In this document: in pieces, positions 55,458 through 63,620 of the stretch | How positions within the stretch are numbered: the stretch's first letter is position 1 | Layout: each line of letters opens with the position of its first letter | Source of the DNA: Roseburia sp. | Lineage (GTDB): Bacteria; Bacillota; Clostridia; Lachnospirales; Lachnospiraceae | Direction of reading: 5' to 3' | Length of the DNA: 64,000 nucleotides | Assembly (NCBI GenBank): GCA_019421345.1 | Contig: JAHZFL010000005.1 | Span: forward strand, 72,004 to 136,003 | The notes under the pieces: generated by a model | Told to the model about the DNA's origin: nothing | Databases searched by the model: none | What the model saw: the letters and a program-made list of their open reading frames with translations, nothing else | Program-made: the position numbers and the translations under genes

Positions 55458-56209
55458 TGATGCCAAAAATGAAAGAATCTCTCTGTGGACAGATACTGGG
55501 AGCCAGCAGACAGCTCTTCCTGTCAGGAAGAATAACCGAAGTCTGCCGTGAAAAAGGAACCCAGAAGCAGCTGGAGTTCGTTCTGGAACTTATGATGGAA
55601 GAACTTACCCTGCGGGATGAGAACCGTCGTAAGCGCCTGATCAAACGGGCCGGATTTCCAGTCTATAAAACATTTGAGGATTACAGCTATCAAAACGTAA
55701 AGTTTCCTCCGGCATTCTGCCGGGAGGAACTGGAATCACTGGAGTTTGTGCCGGGAAAGAAAAATCTGGTTCTTTACGGTCCTGTAGGTATCGGGAAGAC
55801 GCATATGGCGATCGCAGCCGGAGTAAAAGCCTGCAATCTTGGCTATAAAACAAAGTTTTTTACGGTAACAGAGCTTGTACTGAAACTGTCAGAAGCCCGT
55901 AAAAACGGAACACTGGAGAGGCTTCTTCGGGATCTTCGTGGGCTTGACCTGCTGATCCTGGATGAATGGGGCTATGTCCCGGTAGATAAGGACGGATCGC
56001 AGCTGCTGTTCCGTGTCATATCGGACAGTTACGAAAGTAAGAGCCTGATCCTTACTACAAATCTGGAGTTTTCCAAATGGGGTGGAATTTTTACTGATGA
56101 TCAGATGGCGGCAGCCATGATCGACCGCCTTGTCCATCATGGGCACTTGCTGCTCTTTGAAGGAAAAAGCTACCGTATGGAACATGCGCTTATGCGCAGG
56201 GAATCATAA
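55454..56209 (+). CDS. istB: IS21 transposition helper ATPase IstB
   Basis: A 251-residue AAA+ ATPase overlapping istA by ATGA. Walker A is GPVGIGKTH (about residue 114) and Walker B LLILDEWGY (about 174), with sensor I LILTTNLEFSKWG. IstB selects targets and stimulates IstA. The gene is intact. Confidence 0.93.
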   Translation: MMMPKMKESLCGQILGASRQLFLSGRITEVCREKGTQKQLEFVLELMMEELTLRDENRRKRLIKRAGFPVYKTFEDYSYQNVKFPPAFCREELESLEFVPGKKNLVLYGPVGIGKTHMAIAAGVKACNLGYKTKFFTVTELVLKLSEARKNGTLERLLRDLRGLDLLILDEWGYVPVDKDGSQLLFRVISDSYESKSLILTTNLEFSKWGGIFTDDQMAAAMIDRLVHHGHLLLFEGKSYRMEHALMRRES

Positions 56210-56304
56210 ACGTTGCCCGCTGAAAGTAGGGAAAATCCCTTGATGAAAACAGGGAATTTAGACGCTTTTTTTAGGGAAAAGTGCTTGACAAAAAACATGA
56301 TGTA

Positions 56305-57096
56305 TTTGAAATGGCGGCATATATTGACGTAATGGAACAGAAAATGGATACAGTTATTCAGGAGCTGGCAGATGTCAGGAAGCAACTTATGGAAATGGAA
56401 AGAGGGCAGGAAAGAAAGGCAGTCCGACAAGTAATATCTGAAACAGTGGACAAACTGGAACTACAGTGCCAGAAGGTGAAACAGCAGTTATTTGAGGTCA
56501 AAACAGAGGTTAAGGCAAAGGCGGCAGAAATCGCGGCAGAGGCAAAGCAGAAAGGAAAGAAAGCTTTAAATAAGGTGGCTGAATTTCTGGGGATTAAGTG
56601 CAGGCTGCAAAGTATCCGTCTGAATGTGCAGGAATCAGTTGCAGAGTTAGATAAAAGCATTGCAAAGATTGGCGTTCTGGGGACAGGCATGAGAGAAGCC
56701 ATGCAAAAGGCAGCGAACACAATCCGTTCTTTTACAGATAAGCCGGAAAAGGAATATGGTGAGAAGAAATTTTCAAAGACAGAACTTTTAAAGAAGCCTT
56801 TGCAGGCAAAGCGAAAGCTGCTGTGTACAATATTAGATTGTGCAGATGCGGCAATCGGTAAGGTAGAAAAACTCTCTGATGATGTAAAGAGATACCAGGG
56901 TGAAAGAGCAGACAGAGAAGTTGGGCGTGCTGGGGGCGAAAAACTTGTGGAGCCAGCGATGTTATCCAATGTGGCGGAGCAGAAGCATCCGTATGGAGCA
57001 GAAACTTTTGAGGCACGGCGGGAGGAAGTTACAAAGGCAATAAGTGAAATTATGATGACAAAAGATGTGTCGGCTGTGGATAGTAAGAAACGGTAA
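56305..57096 (+). pseudogene. DUF6674-type gene, 3' fragment
   Basis: Encodes about 263 residues from FEMAAYIDVMEQKMDTVIQE, continuing in frame with the fragment at 53737 once the IS21 element is removed. It is helical, with a central segment LNKVAEFLGIKCRLQSIRLN. A GTG at 56281 inside the IS end could start a shortened product, but no ribosome binding site is seen. It is followed by a terminator. Confidence 0.75.
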
Positions 57097-57104
57097 GTAA
57101 GTGG

Positions 57105-57147
57105 TTCCCTTGAATTGGACATGGGTTTGATTCAAGGGAAATTTTGC
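57105..57147 (+). terminator. Terminator after the DUF6674 fragment
   Basis: TTCCCTTGAAT and ATTCAAGGGAA pair around a 13-base loop and are followed by ATTTTG. The T-run is short. It marks the end of the conjugation module; base composition drops sharply afterwards. Confidence 0.7.
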
Positions 57148-57266
57148 TTTGGATGGTCATTTTCTGCAATGAGGGGTCATTATCTGCAAAAGAACTTGTT
57201 TATTTCAATCTTTGATATATATTAAAAGCAATACTTATAAACTTATAATAAGTTCAGGAGGAATTG

Positions 57267-57839
57267 ATGCAAATAAATAATATTAATTTATGCGACGAAT
57301 GTATTACTAAAATAAAAGACACTGATGCAAAAAATCAAAAGACAAATTTTGAAGATGCTCTGACTAGCGAAGTAAAGAGAAATATCTCATTTGAGAATTT
57401 TGTAAGAAATATTGAAACATGCCACAATGCAAAGATAGCACTTTACTCGGGAGGGACTTCTTGCAGTTCTATTAAGGGATTAAATAATGTAATTATAGGC
57501 GGAAGTACACTTGAAAAGATGAAAAAGGATAATGCATTTCGTGAAAAAATAATGAAGGTTATTGATGAATGTTGTTCTTACTCGGCACAACAGGAAATAG
57601 AAAAGCTAAGTCCACCAGCCAAAAGTGCGGGAGTAATAATATATCCAGACGGTAGCTATTTATGTTGGATAGAAAGCATTTACAGTGAAGGAACACATGT
57701 TAAGAAAGATAAAAATACTGCTGATTTTTTAGTCAGAGTTGTTGATAATATTAAAGAAAATCAAGTGGTTGTTGTAGAGCAGTTTAATGATTTTGGAATA
57801 GTGTTAGATAATGCTATTAATAAAAAAAGGTCAAAATAA
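57267..57839 (+). CDS. Hypothetical protein, DUF6033-like
   Basis: A 190-residue AT-rich gene with AGGAGG 5 bases before the ATG. The middle part (NNVIIGGSTLEKMKKDNAFR) and the later GVIIYPDGSYLCWIES resemble the pattern of DUF6033 proteins found in Clostridia; the match is from memory of the family style and is uncertain. No signal peptide. It lies 53 bases before the Cys-rich peptide gene and may share its transcript. Confidence 0.5.
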   Translation: MQINNINLCDECITKIKDTDAKNQKTNFEDALTSEVKRNISFENFVRNIETCHNAKIALYSGGTSCSSIKGLNNVIIGGSTLEKMKKDNAFREKIMKVIDECCSYSAQQEIEKLSPPAKSAGVIIYPDGSYLCWIESIYSEGTHVKKDKNTADFLVRVVDNIKENQVVVVEQFNDFGIVLDNAINKKRSK

Positions 57840-57891
57840 CATAATTGTTATATTTGATACATAACTGAAACTGGATAAGGAGGTGAGTGAG

Positions 57892-58050
57892 ATGAAGAAG
57901 TTGATGAAGAAGAGCAAGGCTTCTAAAAATAATTTTGAAGCTTATGCATGCAGTTGCCCAACAAGTTGTACTTGTAACACAACAGCAAAGAGAAATTCAA
58001 ACTATGTTGAATTGGTAAGTTTTGCTGCAAATTTCCTTGTGTTAGGCTAG
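57892..58050 (+). CDS. Cys-rich RiPP precursor, CLI_3235 type
   Basis: A 52-residue peptide gene too short for routine calling, preceded by AAGGAGGTGAGTGAG. The leader is Lys-rich (MKKLMKKSKASKNNFEAYA) and is followed by the core CSCPTSCTC, four cysteines in nine residues. Genes of the CLI_3235 family have the same Lys-rich leader and EAYAC-type transition, and occur next to the CcpM radical SAM maturase, as here. The C-terminus ends with a hydrophobic YVELVSFAANFLVLG, which I do not know from the family and is a distinguishing feature. The product probably carries thioether or similar radical-made crosslinks. Confidence 0.85.
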   Translation: MKKLMKKSKASKNNFEAYACSCPTSCTCNTTAKRNSNYVELVSFAANFLVLG

Positions 58051-58071
58051 GTAGTTGGGAGAAATGGACAG

Positions 58072-58111
58072 ACGTTGTAGGCATCTAAGCTTACTTAGAT
58101 GCCTACAACGT
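58072..58111 (+). promoter_or_regulatory. Perfect 18-bp hairpin between precursor and maturase
   Basis: ACGTTGTAGGCATCTAAG and CTTAGATGCCTACAACGT close a CTTA loop without a mismatch. It has no T-run and is followed by the maturase ribosome binding site. This suggests partial termination or mRNA end protection that gives more precursor than enzyme. Confidence 0.85.
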
Positions 58112-58128
58112 AACTTAAAGGAGAACAT

Positions 58129-59514
58129 ATGAATAATATTGTAATACATTTGTTTGAAACATATAAACATTTTTATGTTTATGATGTAAATACCAATATG
58201 TCGCTTGAAATTGATAAAAAAATATATGATAAGTTAAGGAAAGGAATTTTTGATGTAGATATTGATAAATTACGAAAAAGAGGATTACTGTTAGAACGTA
58301 AAGAGTTTGAAATGCGACATCCTTTTGATGAACAGCTAGAGGGTGTTTTAGATAGAAATTTAAAGTCAATGACATTGCAAGTTACGAAAAATTGTAATTT
58401 GAGATGCAAATATTGTGTATATTCAGGAAGTTATAATAATAGGGTTCATAGTAATGAGAGAATGTCCTTAAAAGTTGCATTTGATGCTATTGATTTTTTT
58501 CTAGAACATTCTATTGATTCTGAAAGTGTTGATCTTGGGTTTTATGGGGGAGAGCCTATGTTGGAATTCCCGCTGGTAAAAAAATGCGTTGAATATATGG
58601 AGGAGAGTAAGGGAAACAGAGATGTAAAATACAGTCTTACAACTAATGCAACTTTATTAACAGATAATATGATTGATTTTTTTAGACAATATGGGGTAGA
58701 AGTTACTATAAGTCTCGATGGACCAGAGGAGATACATAATAGTAATAGAATAGCCGCTGTGAGTGGGGAGGGAAGTTATGAACGTGTTATATCGTCTTTA
58801 AAAAAAATTCAGGATAGATGGGAACAATGCAAAGAGAAAGTAAATTTTAATTCAGTAATGTCATCTGAATATGGTTTTGATATATATAGTGATTTTTTTG
58901 AGAATACAGATTATATAAAGGATTTTTCGGCAGTGGTAAATTTGCCTAGCAATACATATACTTCCAATATAAAAATGATGAGTGATAAATTTGTAGAGGA
59001 ATTTAATTATGAGTTATTTAAGTTTTATTTTTCAATATTAAGGCAGAATTCGCAGATTAAAACAGCGAAAGTTGTTAGACAACATTATCAAAGACTAGTC
59101 GATGGGATACACGATTGCTTGAAAGTAGAAGTGGGGGGCATAAAATATGATCACCATTCAGGTCCATGTGTTGTGGGAAGACATCGTTTATTTGTAGATA
59201 CAAGTGGAAGAATGTTCCCTTGTGAAAGGGTTAGCGAAACATCAGAAATAATGAACATTGGAAGCATATACACAGGTTTTGAATTGGAAAAAGTAAGGCG
59301 ACTACTTAACATTGGAAAAATAACAGAAAATGAGTGCAAGAAATGTTGGGCATTTAGATTTTGCACTATTTGCGGAATGAAAGCAGATTGTGGTGATAAA
59401 CTTTCAGCAGAACAGAAATTAAAATGTTGTGATAGTGTAAGGGCAAAAGTGGAGGATCAATTAAAGGATTATTACACATTTATAGAAATGGGGTATGATT
59501 TTGAGAGAGAGTAA
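58129..59514 (+). CDS. ccpM: Radical SAM/SPASM peptide maturase, CcpM type
   Basis: A 461-residue radical SAM enzyme. The iron-sulfur motif is CNLRCKYC (C-x3-C-x2-C), followed by GFYGGEPML and, in the barrel, VTISLDGP. The C-terminal SPASM-like region carries CVVGRHRLFVDTSG, FPCERV, and the cluster CKKCWAFRFCTICGMKADC. The N-terminal 90 residues are the peptide-binding RRE-like part. It should act on the Cys-rich peptide upstream. AAAGGAG precedes the start, and its end overlaps the next gene by 20 bases. Confidence 0.9.
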   Translation: MNNIVIHLFETYKHFYVYDVNTNMSLEIDKKIYDKLRKGIFDVDIDKLRKRGLLLERKEFEMRHPFDEQLEGVLDRNLKSMTLQVTKNCNLRCKYCVYSGSYNNRVHSNERMSLKVAFDAIDFFLEHSIDSESVDLGFYGGEPMLEFPLVKKCVEYMEESKGNRDVKYSLTTNATLLTDNMIDFFRQYGVEVTISLDGPEEIHNSNRIAAVSGEGSYERVISSLKKIQDRWEQCKEKVNFNSVMSSEYGFDIYSDFFENTDYIKDFSAVVNLPSNTYTSNIKMMSDKFVEEFNYELFKFYFSILRQNSQIKTAKVVRQHYQRLVDGIHDCLKVEVGGIKYDHHSGPCVVGRHRLFVDTSGRMFPCERVSETSEIMNIGSIYTGFELEKVRRLLNIGKITENECKKCWAFRFCTICGMKADCGDKLSAEQKLKCCDSVRAKVEDQLKDYYTFIEMGYDFERE

Positions 59515-60598
59515 TGTAACAAAAAAAAGAGCAGTATTGTGTACATATAACCTGAATAATTATGTATTAGTAAGATACCGACAATTATTAAATAATTATG
59601 AAATAGTTGGGATAGATATACCCGGACTTAGTTCTTTGAAAAATAGGGATTGGGCATATTTATATATGGGTGAGGACACTGGAAAAATTTTCTCTGAAAA
59701 ATATATAGGTGAATATGAAGTTGCTATAATAGGAGATGGGACACAAGATTATAATTTCTTTGCTTTAGAAACGAAAGTTAGAGAATTTTCAGAGGCTGGT
59801 AAAGATATATGTATGTTATATCAATTGTCAGAAGAACATGAAAAAGTGTTATTAAAATTATGTTCAAATAATTCGGTGACGTTTTGTACATATGTTAGTA
59901 TGAGGCTAGATTTTTCAAAAATTGAAATAGATGACAAAAGAATATATGAAATGGATACACCGATAGTATTGGTTACTGGAATAACTGAACATTCAAAAAA
60001 GCTTGATTGCGTATTAAGTGCTAAAAGTTATTTTGAAAAGTGTGGATATCGAGTCAGTGCAATTGGAAGTAAAAATTTTTCTGGTTTATTTGGTGTACAT
60101 GCATTTCCTGAATTTATGTATAGTGATATGAAAGAAGATAAAAAGATTTTGTATTTTAATGCAATATGTAAGAATATTGAATATTTTGAAAAGCCGGATG
60201 TATTTATAATAGGAGTTCCAGGAGGAGCAGTACCTTATAACAATACGTTTACCAATTTTTTTGGCATTTTACCATATGAAGTTACACAAGCGGTTGAGCC
60301 AGACTATATAGTTACTATTATTCCATATGGGGAATATGAGGAGCAGTTTTTTGAAGAATTAGGTGGAATGGTAAAGTATAGACTTGGCTGCAATAATATA
60401 AGTTATGGAATGACAAATTGCTTTATTGATATTAATTCTAGTAAACAAGAAAATAAGGTACAATATTGCAATTTAAAATTTGAGGATGTTGAAAAGAAAA
60501 CAAAGGGAGTGACAGAGAAAAAAATATATAACACTTTATCTGATAGTCAATTAACAGAAATGGTAAAAGAAATAGTAGAAAAGTTATCTTACAGTTAA
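59495..60598 (+). CDS. Peptide maturation system protein, TIGR04066-like
   Basis: A 367-residue protein of the type that accompanies CcpM in Cys-rich peptide clusters. It opens AVLCTYNLNNYVLVRYRQLL and has the block IIGVPGGAVPYNNTFTNFFG. The central segment PIVLVTGITEHSKKLD looks like a nucleotide-binding Rossmann or P-loop-like fold, but no Walker motif is complete. The function is unknown. The overlap with ccpM indicates translational coupling. Confidence 0.8.
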   Translation: MILRESNVTKKRAVLCTYNLNNYVLVRYRQLLNNYEIVGIDIPGLSSLKNRDWAYLYMGEDTGKIFSEKYIGEYEVAIIGDGTQDYNFFALETKVREFSEAGKDICMLYQLSEEHEKVLLKLCSNNSVTFCTYVSMRLDFSKIEIDDKRIYEMDTPIVLVTGITEHSKKLDCVLSAKSYFEKCGYRVSAIGSKNFSGLFGVHAFPEFMYSDMKEDKKILYFNAICKNIEYFEKPDVFIIGVPGGAVPYNNTFTNFFGILPYEVTQAVEPDYIVTIIPYGEYEEQFFEELGGMVKYRLGCNNISYGMTNCFIDINSSKQENKVQYCNLKFEDVEKKTKGVTEKKIYNTLSDSQLTEMVKEIVEKLSYS

Positions 60599-60612
60599 TA
60601 TGGAGGTAAGTA

Positions 60613-60876
60613 ATGTTAAGTAAAAATGTTATAGAAAAAGAAGTGTTGTCTGTATTGAAGACGGAATTTAATGTAAATATAAGTATGGTTAATTTGCAAA
60701 AAGAAAATGTTTTTGGAGTTAAGATAGGAATATTACCAAGAGATTACTTGAACATAATAAACATCATAGAAAAAAAGTATTTGATATCAATTCAAGGAAA
60801 TGATATTCAAAAATATGAACTAAAAACTATTAATCAATTGGTTGATTTGGTTTTTGATAAGTTGAAAGAAGGATAG
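60613..60876 (+). CDS. Acyl-carrier-related protein of the peptide maturation system, lacking the attachment serine
   Basis: An 87-residue helical protein of the kind annotated as acyl-carrier-related in these clusters (TIGR04069-like). Where an acyl carrier protein has D-S-L, this one reads LPRDYLNII, so the phosphopantetheine serine is absent. A scaffold or regulatory role rather than acyl transfer is inferred. TGGAGG precedes the ATG. It is the last gene of the operon. Confidence 0.75.
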   Translation: MLSKNVIEKEVLSVLKTEFNVNISMVNLQKENVFGVKIGILPRDYLNIINIIEKKYLISIQGNDIQKYELKTINQLVDLVFDKLKEG

Positions 60877-61069
60877 ATTTTTACTTGTTGTAGTAGTAAT
60901 AATAAAATCATATTACTTTTTTAAGAGAATAACATGACAAATGGGTTGAAAACATTATTCCCTTTAGGTGATAACACAAGGAAGATTACGTACTTAACTG
61001 TAAATTGCCGAGTTGACAATGGGTGGTGGTTCTCTCTGCATATATAAAATAACATCTCTGGATATAGCC

Positions 61070-61127
61070 AAATGGGGCTGTCGCTTTAACGATTAATGAA
61101 TCTTAGTGCGACAGCCCCATTTTTTGT
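61070..61127 (+). terminator. Terminator after the peptide cluster
   Basis: AATGGGGCTGTCGC (61071-61084) and GCGACAGCCCCATT pair around a loop of about 23 bases and are followed by TTTTTG. The large loop is unusual; the arms resemble ends of small inverted-repeat elements. The rest of 60877-61240 shows only a doubtful short ORF. Confidence 0.75.
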
Positions 61128-61240
61128 TTTTTGCAAATATTGGATGATTTCTTAAGTCTGTTGTATTATAGTGGCAATTAGTGATATATAGTTTTGTAAA
61201 CTTAGAAGACTATTAAAAACAGAAAGACAATTAAAGTTTT

Positions 61241-61310
61241 GTGGGGAAAATGTCGAAATATGATATAAATAGAAAAAACAGCCCGATTAAGTGGGGAAAC
61301 AGTCAAATTG
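61241..61310 (+). promoter_or_regulatory. 50-bp-spaced direct repeat upstream of the regulator
   Basis: GTGGGGAAAATGTCGAAAT (61241) and GTGGGGAAACAGTCAAATT (61291) agree at 15 of 19 positions and start exactly 50 bp apart, about five helical turns. Paired direct repeats are how LytTR regulators such as AgrA bind, so these may be autoregulatory sites. Confidence 0.4.
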
Positions 61311-61329
61311 TAGGGGGGGGGGCAAACGC

Positions 61330-62055
61330 ATGTTCAAAATTGCTATATGTGACGATGAAGGACATTTTAGAAATCGTATTCGGGAAATTTTAATAGATTA
61401 TATGAATAAAAATGGCATTTTGTACGAAATTGATGAATTTGAATCAGGAAAAGATTTTATCAACTTAGGTATAAATCTGGCAAAATATGATATTATTTTT
61501 TTGGATATAAATATGGATGGGTTGGATGGAATGGAAACTGCACAGAAAATAAGGGAAGTTAGCAGGGATGTTTTTATAGTTTTTGTAACTGCATTTATTA
61601 CATGCGCGCTTCAGGGGTATAGTGTAGGGGCTATAAGATATATTCTGAAAAATAATATAAATTTTCCGGAATTAATATTTGAATGTATGGATGCGATCAG
61701 CGTGAACATGAATTATGTGGTAAAAAAGAAGGAGTTTAATTTTAATGAAGGAACAAAGACTGTATCATTAGAGTGTTTATTATACATAGAGAGTAGATTG
61801 CATAAGTTGGAATTTTATATTATGGAGAACAGATTAAGTAAGTATTCATTATATGGAAAATTAGATGAAATGGAAAGAGAATTGGCAGAAAATGATTTTT
61901 TACGGATACATCAAAGCTATTTGGTTAATATGAAACATATAGAGAAAGTAAGCCGATATGAGGCTTTATTGAATAATGGTATTAAACTGGGAATTCCAAA
62001 GGCACGATATAAATTTGTTGAAGAAACATTTGTTTCTTATAAAGGAGAGGTATAG
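61330..62055 (+). CDS. LytTR-family response regulator (AgrA-like)
   Basis: A 241-residue protein. The receiver domain has the acidic pair CDDE near the N-terminus and the phospho-accepting Asp in DIIFLDINMDGLDG, with the conserved Thr (VFVTA) and Lys (YILKN). The C-terminal LytTR DNA-binding domain has LEFYIMENRLSKYSLYGKLD and LRIHQSYLVNMKHI. The start at 61330 follows GGGGGG at a spacing of about 7; the frame is open upstream without better support. It adjoins a sensor kinase gene with no gap. Confidence 0.92.
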   Translation: MFKIAICDDEGHFRNRIREILIDYMNKNGILYEIDEFESGKDFINLGINLAKYDIIFLDINMDGLDGMETAQKIREVSRDVFIVFVTAFITCALQGYSVGAIRYILKNNINFPELIFECMDAISVNMNYVVKKKEFNFNEGTKTVSLECLLYIESRLHKLEFYIMENRLSKYSLYGKLDEMERELAENDFLRIHQSYLVNMKHIEKVSRYEALLNNGIKLGIPKARYKFVEETFVSYKGEV

Positions 62056-63360
62056 ATGCTATTTCATTATATTCAAGGTATTATGCTGACTATATTAGAA
62101 ATAATATGTTGCAAAATATTCTTTGAAAGTTTTGGTGAAAAGAGATCTGAAAATAATTGGAGAAATATTAGTATTATTTTAGGCACTATAATATGTGGAT
62201 ATGCAATAGCTTTATTATTTTATGATCAATTTATTTTAAAGCAAGTATTGGTTATTGTGGTCATTGCGTTGTTTATGAGTTTTTATTTGAAAATTTATTT
62301 TAGGAAAGCAATAATTTTATCGTTACTATTTCAAGGGCTACTGCTTTCTATAGACTATTTTACGCTTTGGTTAAATGTATCTCTTTTTAATAGTATAGAA
62401 GAAATTAATAACTCACATTTTGTTGGCGGAAGTTTGATAATAGTTTTAGCTAAAATAATTCTTTTTTTAATGGTTCTGCTAATTAGAAAGAAAATTGGAG
62501 AGAAGTCCTCAGATGTTTTAAGTAATACGGATTGGCTTCGCTTTATCTTTTTTCCGATATTTACAATTTTCACAATTATTGCATTGATTATTACATCTGG
62601 AAGCATTGAGAATCAAAAGCAGGAAAGTGTATTCTTAGTTATAGCGTTGTGCTTGGCAGGAATGAACATAGTTGTATTTTATCTGATTAATGATATATTA
62701 AAACGTGAAATTAAGATTCGTGAAAATAAGATTTTTCAATTGGAAGCTCAAAATCAAACAGAGATGTATCGATCTATTTCCGAAAATTTTGTTAAACAGC
62801 GGAAAAGAACACATGAGTATAAAAATCAGATTATGTGTATCGAATCTTTGATAGCCGCAGAGAATTATGATGAACTGGAGAGTTATGTAAGAAATATAAG
62901 TGGGCATTTAAGTACGGAATTAGATTACATTAGGACCAATAATGTGATTGTTGATGCAATATTAAATAGTAAATATAAGGAAACATTAAATAAGGGAATT
63001 GTGTTTATCTTCCAAATCAATGATTTATCGGGAATCAATATATGTGATGAAGACATTGTTGTGATTTTATCTAATCTTTTGAATAATGCGATAGAGGCTT
63101 GTGAAAAGTGTCTCGGTAAAAAAGTTATGAAGATGAAGTTTGTCAAAGAGAAGGATAGCGTTATTATATCTGTAAAAAATACATATGATGGGAAAATTGA
63201 TATTATAGACGGAGAAATACAGACCTCAAAAAAATATGAGATTGGTGAGCATGGTATAGGCATAAAAAACATAATTGACGCCATAACAAAATATCAAGGT
63301 TCCTATGCAATACGAAATGATAAAAATGAGTTCTATTTCTCAATCATATTGCCAAACTAA
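62056..63360 (+). CDS. AgrC-like sensor histidine kinase
   Basis: A 434-residue kinase. Six or so N-terminal membrane helices fill residues 1-215. The cytoplasmic half has a phospho-accepting His in RTHEYKNQI and the GHKL ATPase motifs LLNNAIEACEKC and GIGIKNIIDA. This is the AgrC/HPK10 pattern of peptide sensors. No agrB or agrD gene is nearby, so its signal is probably another peptide, perhaps the product of the Cys-rich peptide cluster just upstream. Confidence 0.9.
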   Translation: MLFHYIQGIMLTILEIICCKIFFESFGEKRSENNWRNISIILGTIICGYAIALLFYDQFILKQVLVIVVIALFMSFYLKIYFRKAIILSLLFQGLLLSIDYFTLWLNVSLFNSIEEINNSHFVGGSLIIVLAKIILFLMVLLIRKKIGEKSSDVLSNTDWLRFIFFPIFTIFTIIALIITSGSIENQKQESVFLVIALCLAGMNIVVFYLINDILKREIKIRENKIFQLEAQNQTEMYRSISENFVKQRKRTHEYKNQIMCIESLIAAENYDELESYVRNISGHLSTELDYIRTNNVIVDAILNSKYKETLNKGIVFIFQINDLSGINICDEDIVVILSNLLNNAIEACEKCLGKKVMKMKFVKEKDSVIISVKNTYDGKIDIIDGEIQTSKKYEIGEHGIGIKNIIDAITKYQGSYAIRNDKNEFYFSIILPN

Positions 63361-63620
63361 GAAAAGTGATTTGCGGATTGCAAAACATTTTTTATGGGCT
63401 TTAGCCTGTTGAGGGCATTGTAATTTTTCGTGTTCCGAAAAATGGAAATGCCCGAAACAAAAAACCACCTGCTATGCGGGCAATGTCGTCAACTTAAGAG
63501 TAACTGCTTCAAGAAAACTGAGGGATAACAGGTGGCTGGGTTCATTTTTATAAATCATTACACCACAAGTAAGACTGTTAATGTTTTACAGTCTGGATAT
63601 TCTATAGTTGTAGTTTTTGT
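63361..63620. other. Intergenic region with likely IS end
   Basis: Two short inverted pairs are visible: CCACCTG (about 63467) and CAGGTGG (about 63529). The sequence between, including CGGGCAATGTCGTCAACTTAAG, is likely the outer end of the IS4-family element whose transposase follows on the minus strand. No coding sequence is supported. Confidence 0.45.

Larger units (their letters stand above)
53839..56297 (+). mobile_element. IS21-family insertion sequence
   Basis: The 2459-bp element begins TG and ends CA, with flanking 7-bp direct repeats TGATGTA (53832-53838 and 56298-56304). The left end and the inverted right end share TGTTT, AAAAAAAGCGTC and AATTCCCTG blocks, the multiple terminal repeats of IS21 elements. 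It encodes IstA and IstB with an ATGA overlap. It has interrupted a DUF6674-type gene. Confidence 0.93.

Noticed and set aside
60934..61047. A 37-residue frame after the peptide operon, starting MTNGLKTLFPLGDN, considered as an agrD-like signal or second peptide.
   Set aside because: Weak ribosome binding site, no Cys or leader pattern, and no processing gene; it looks like a decayed fragment.
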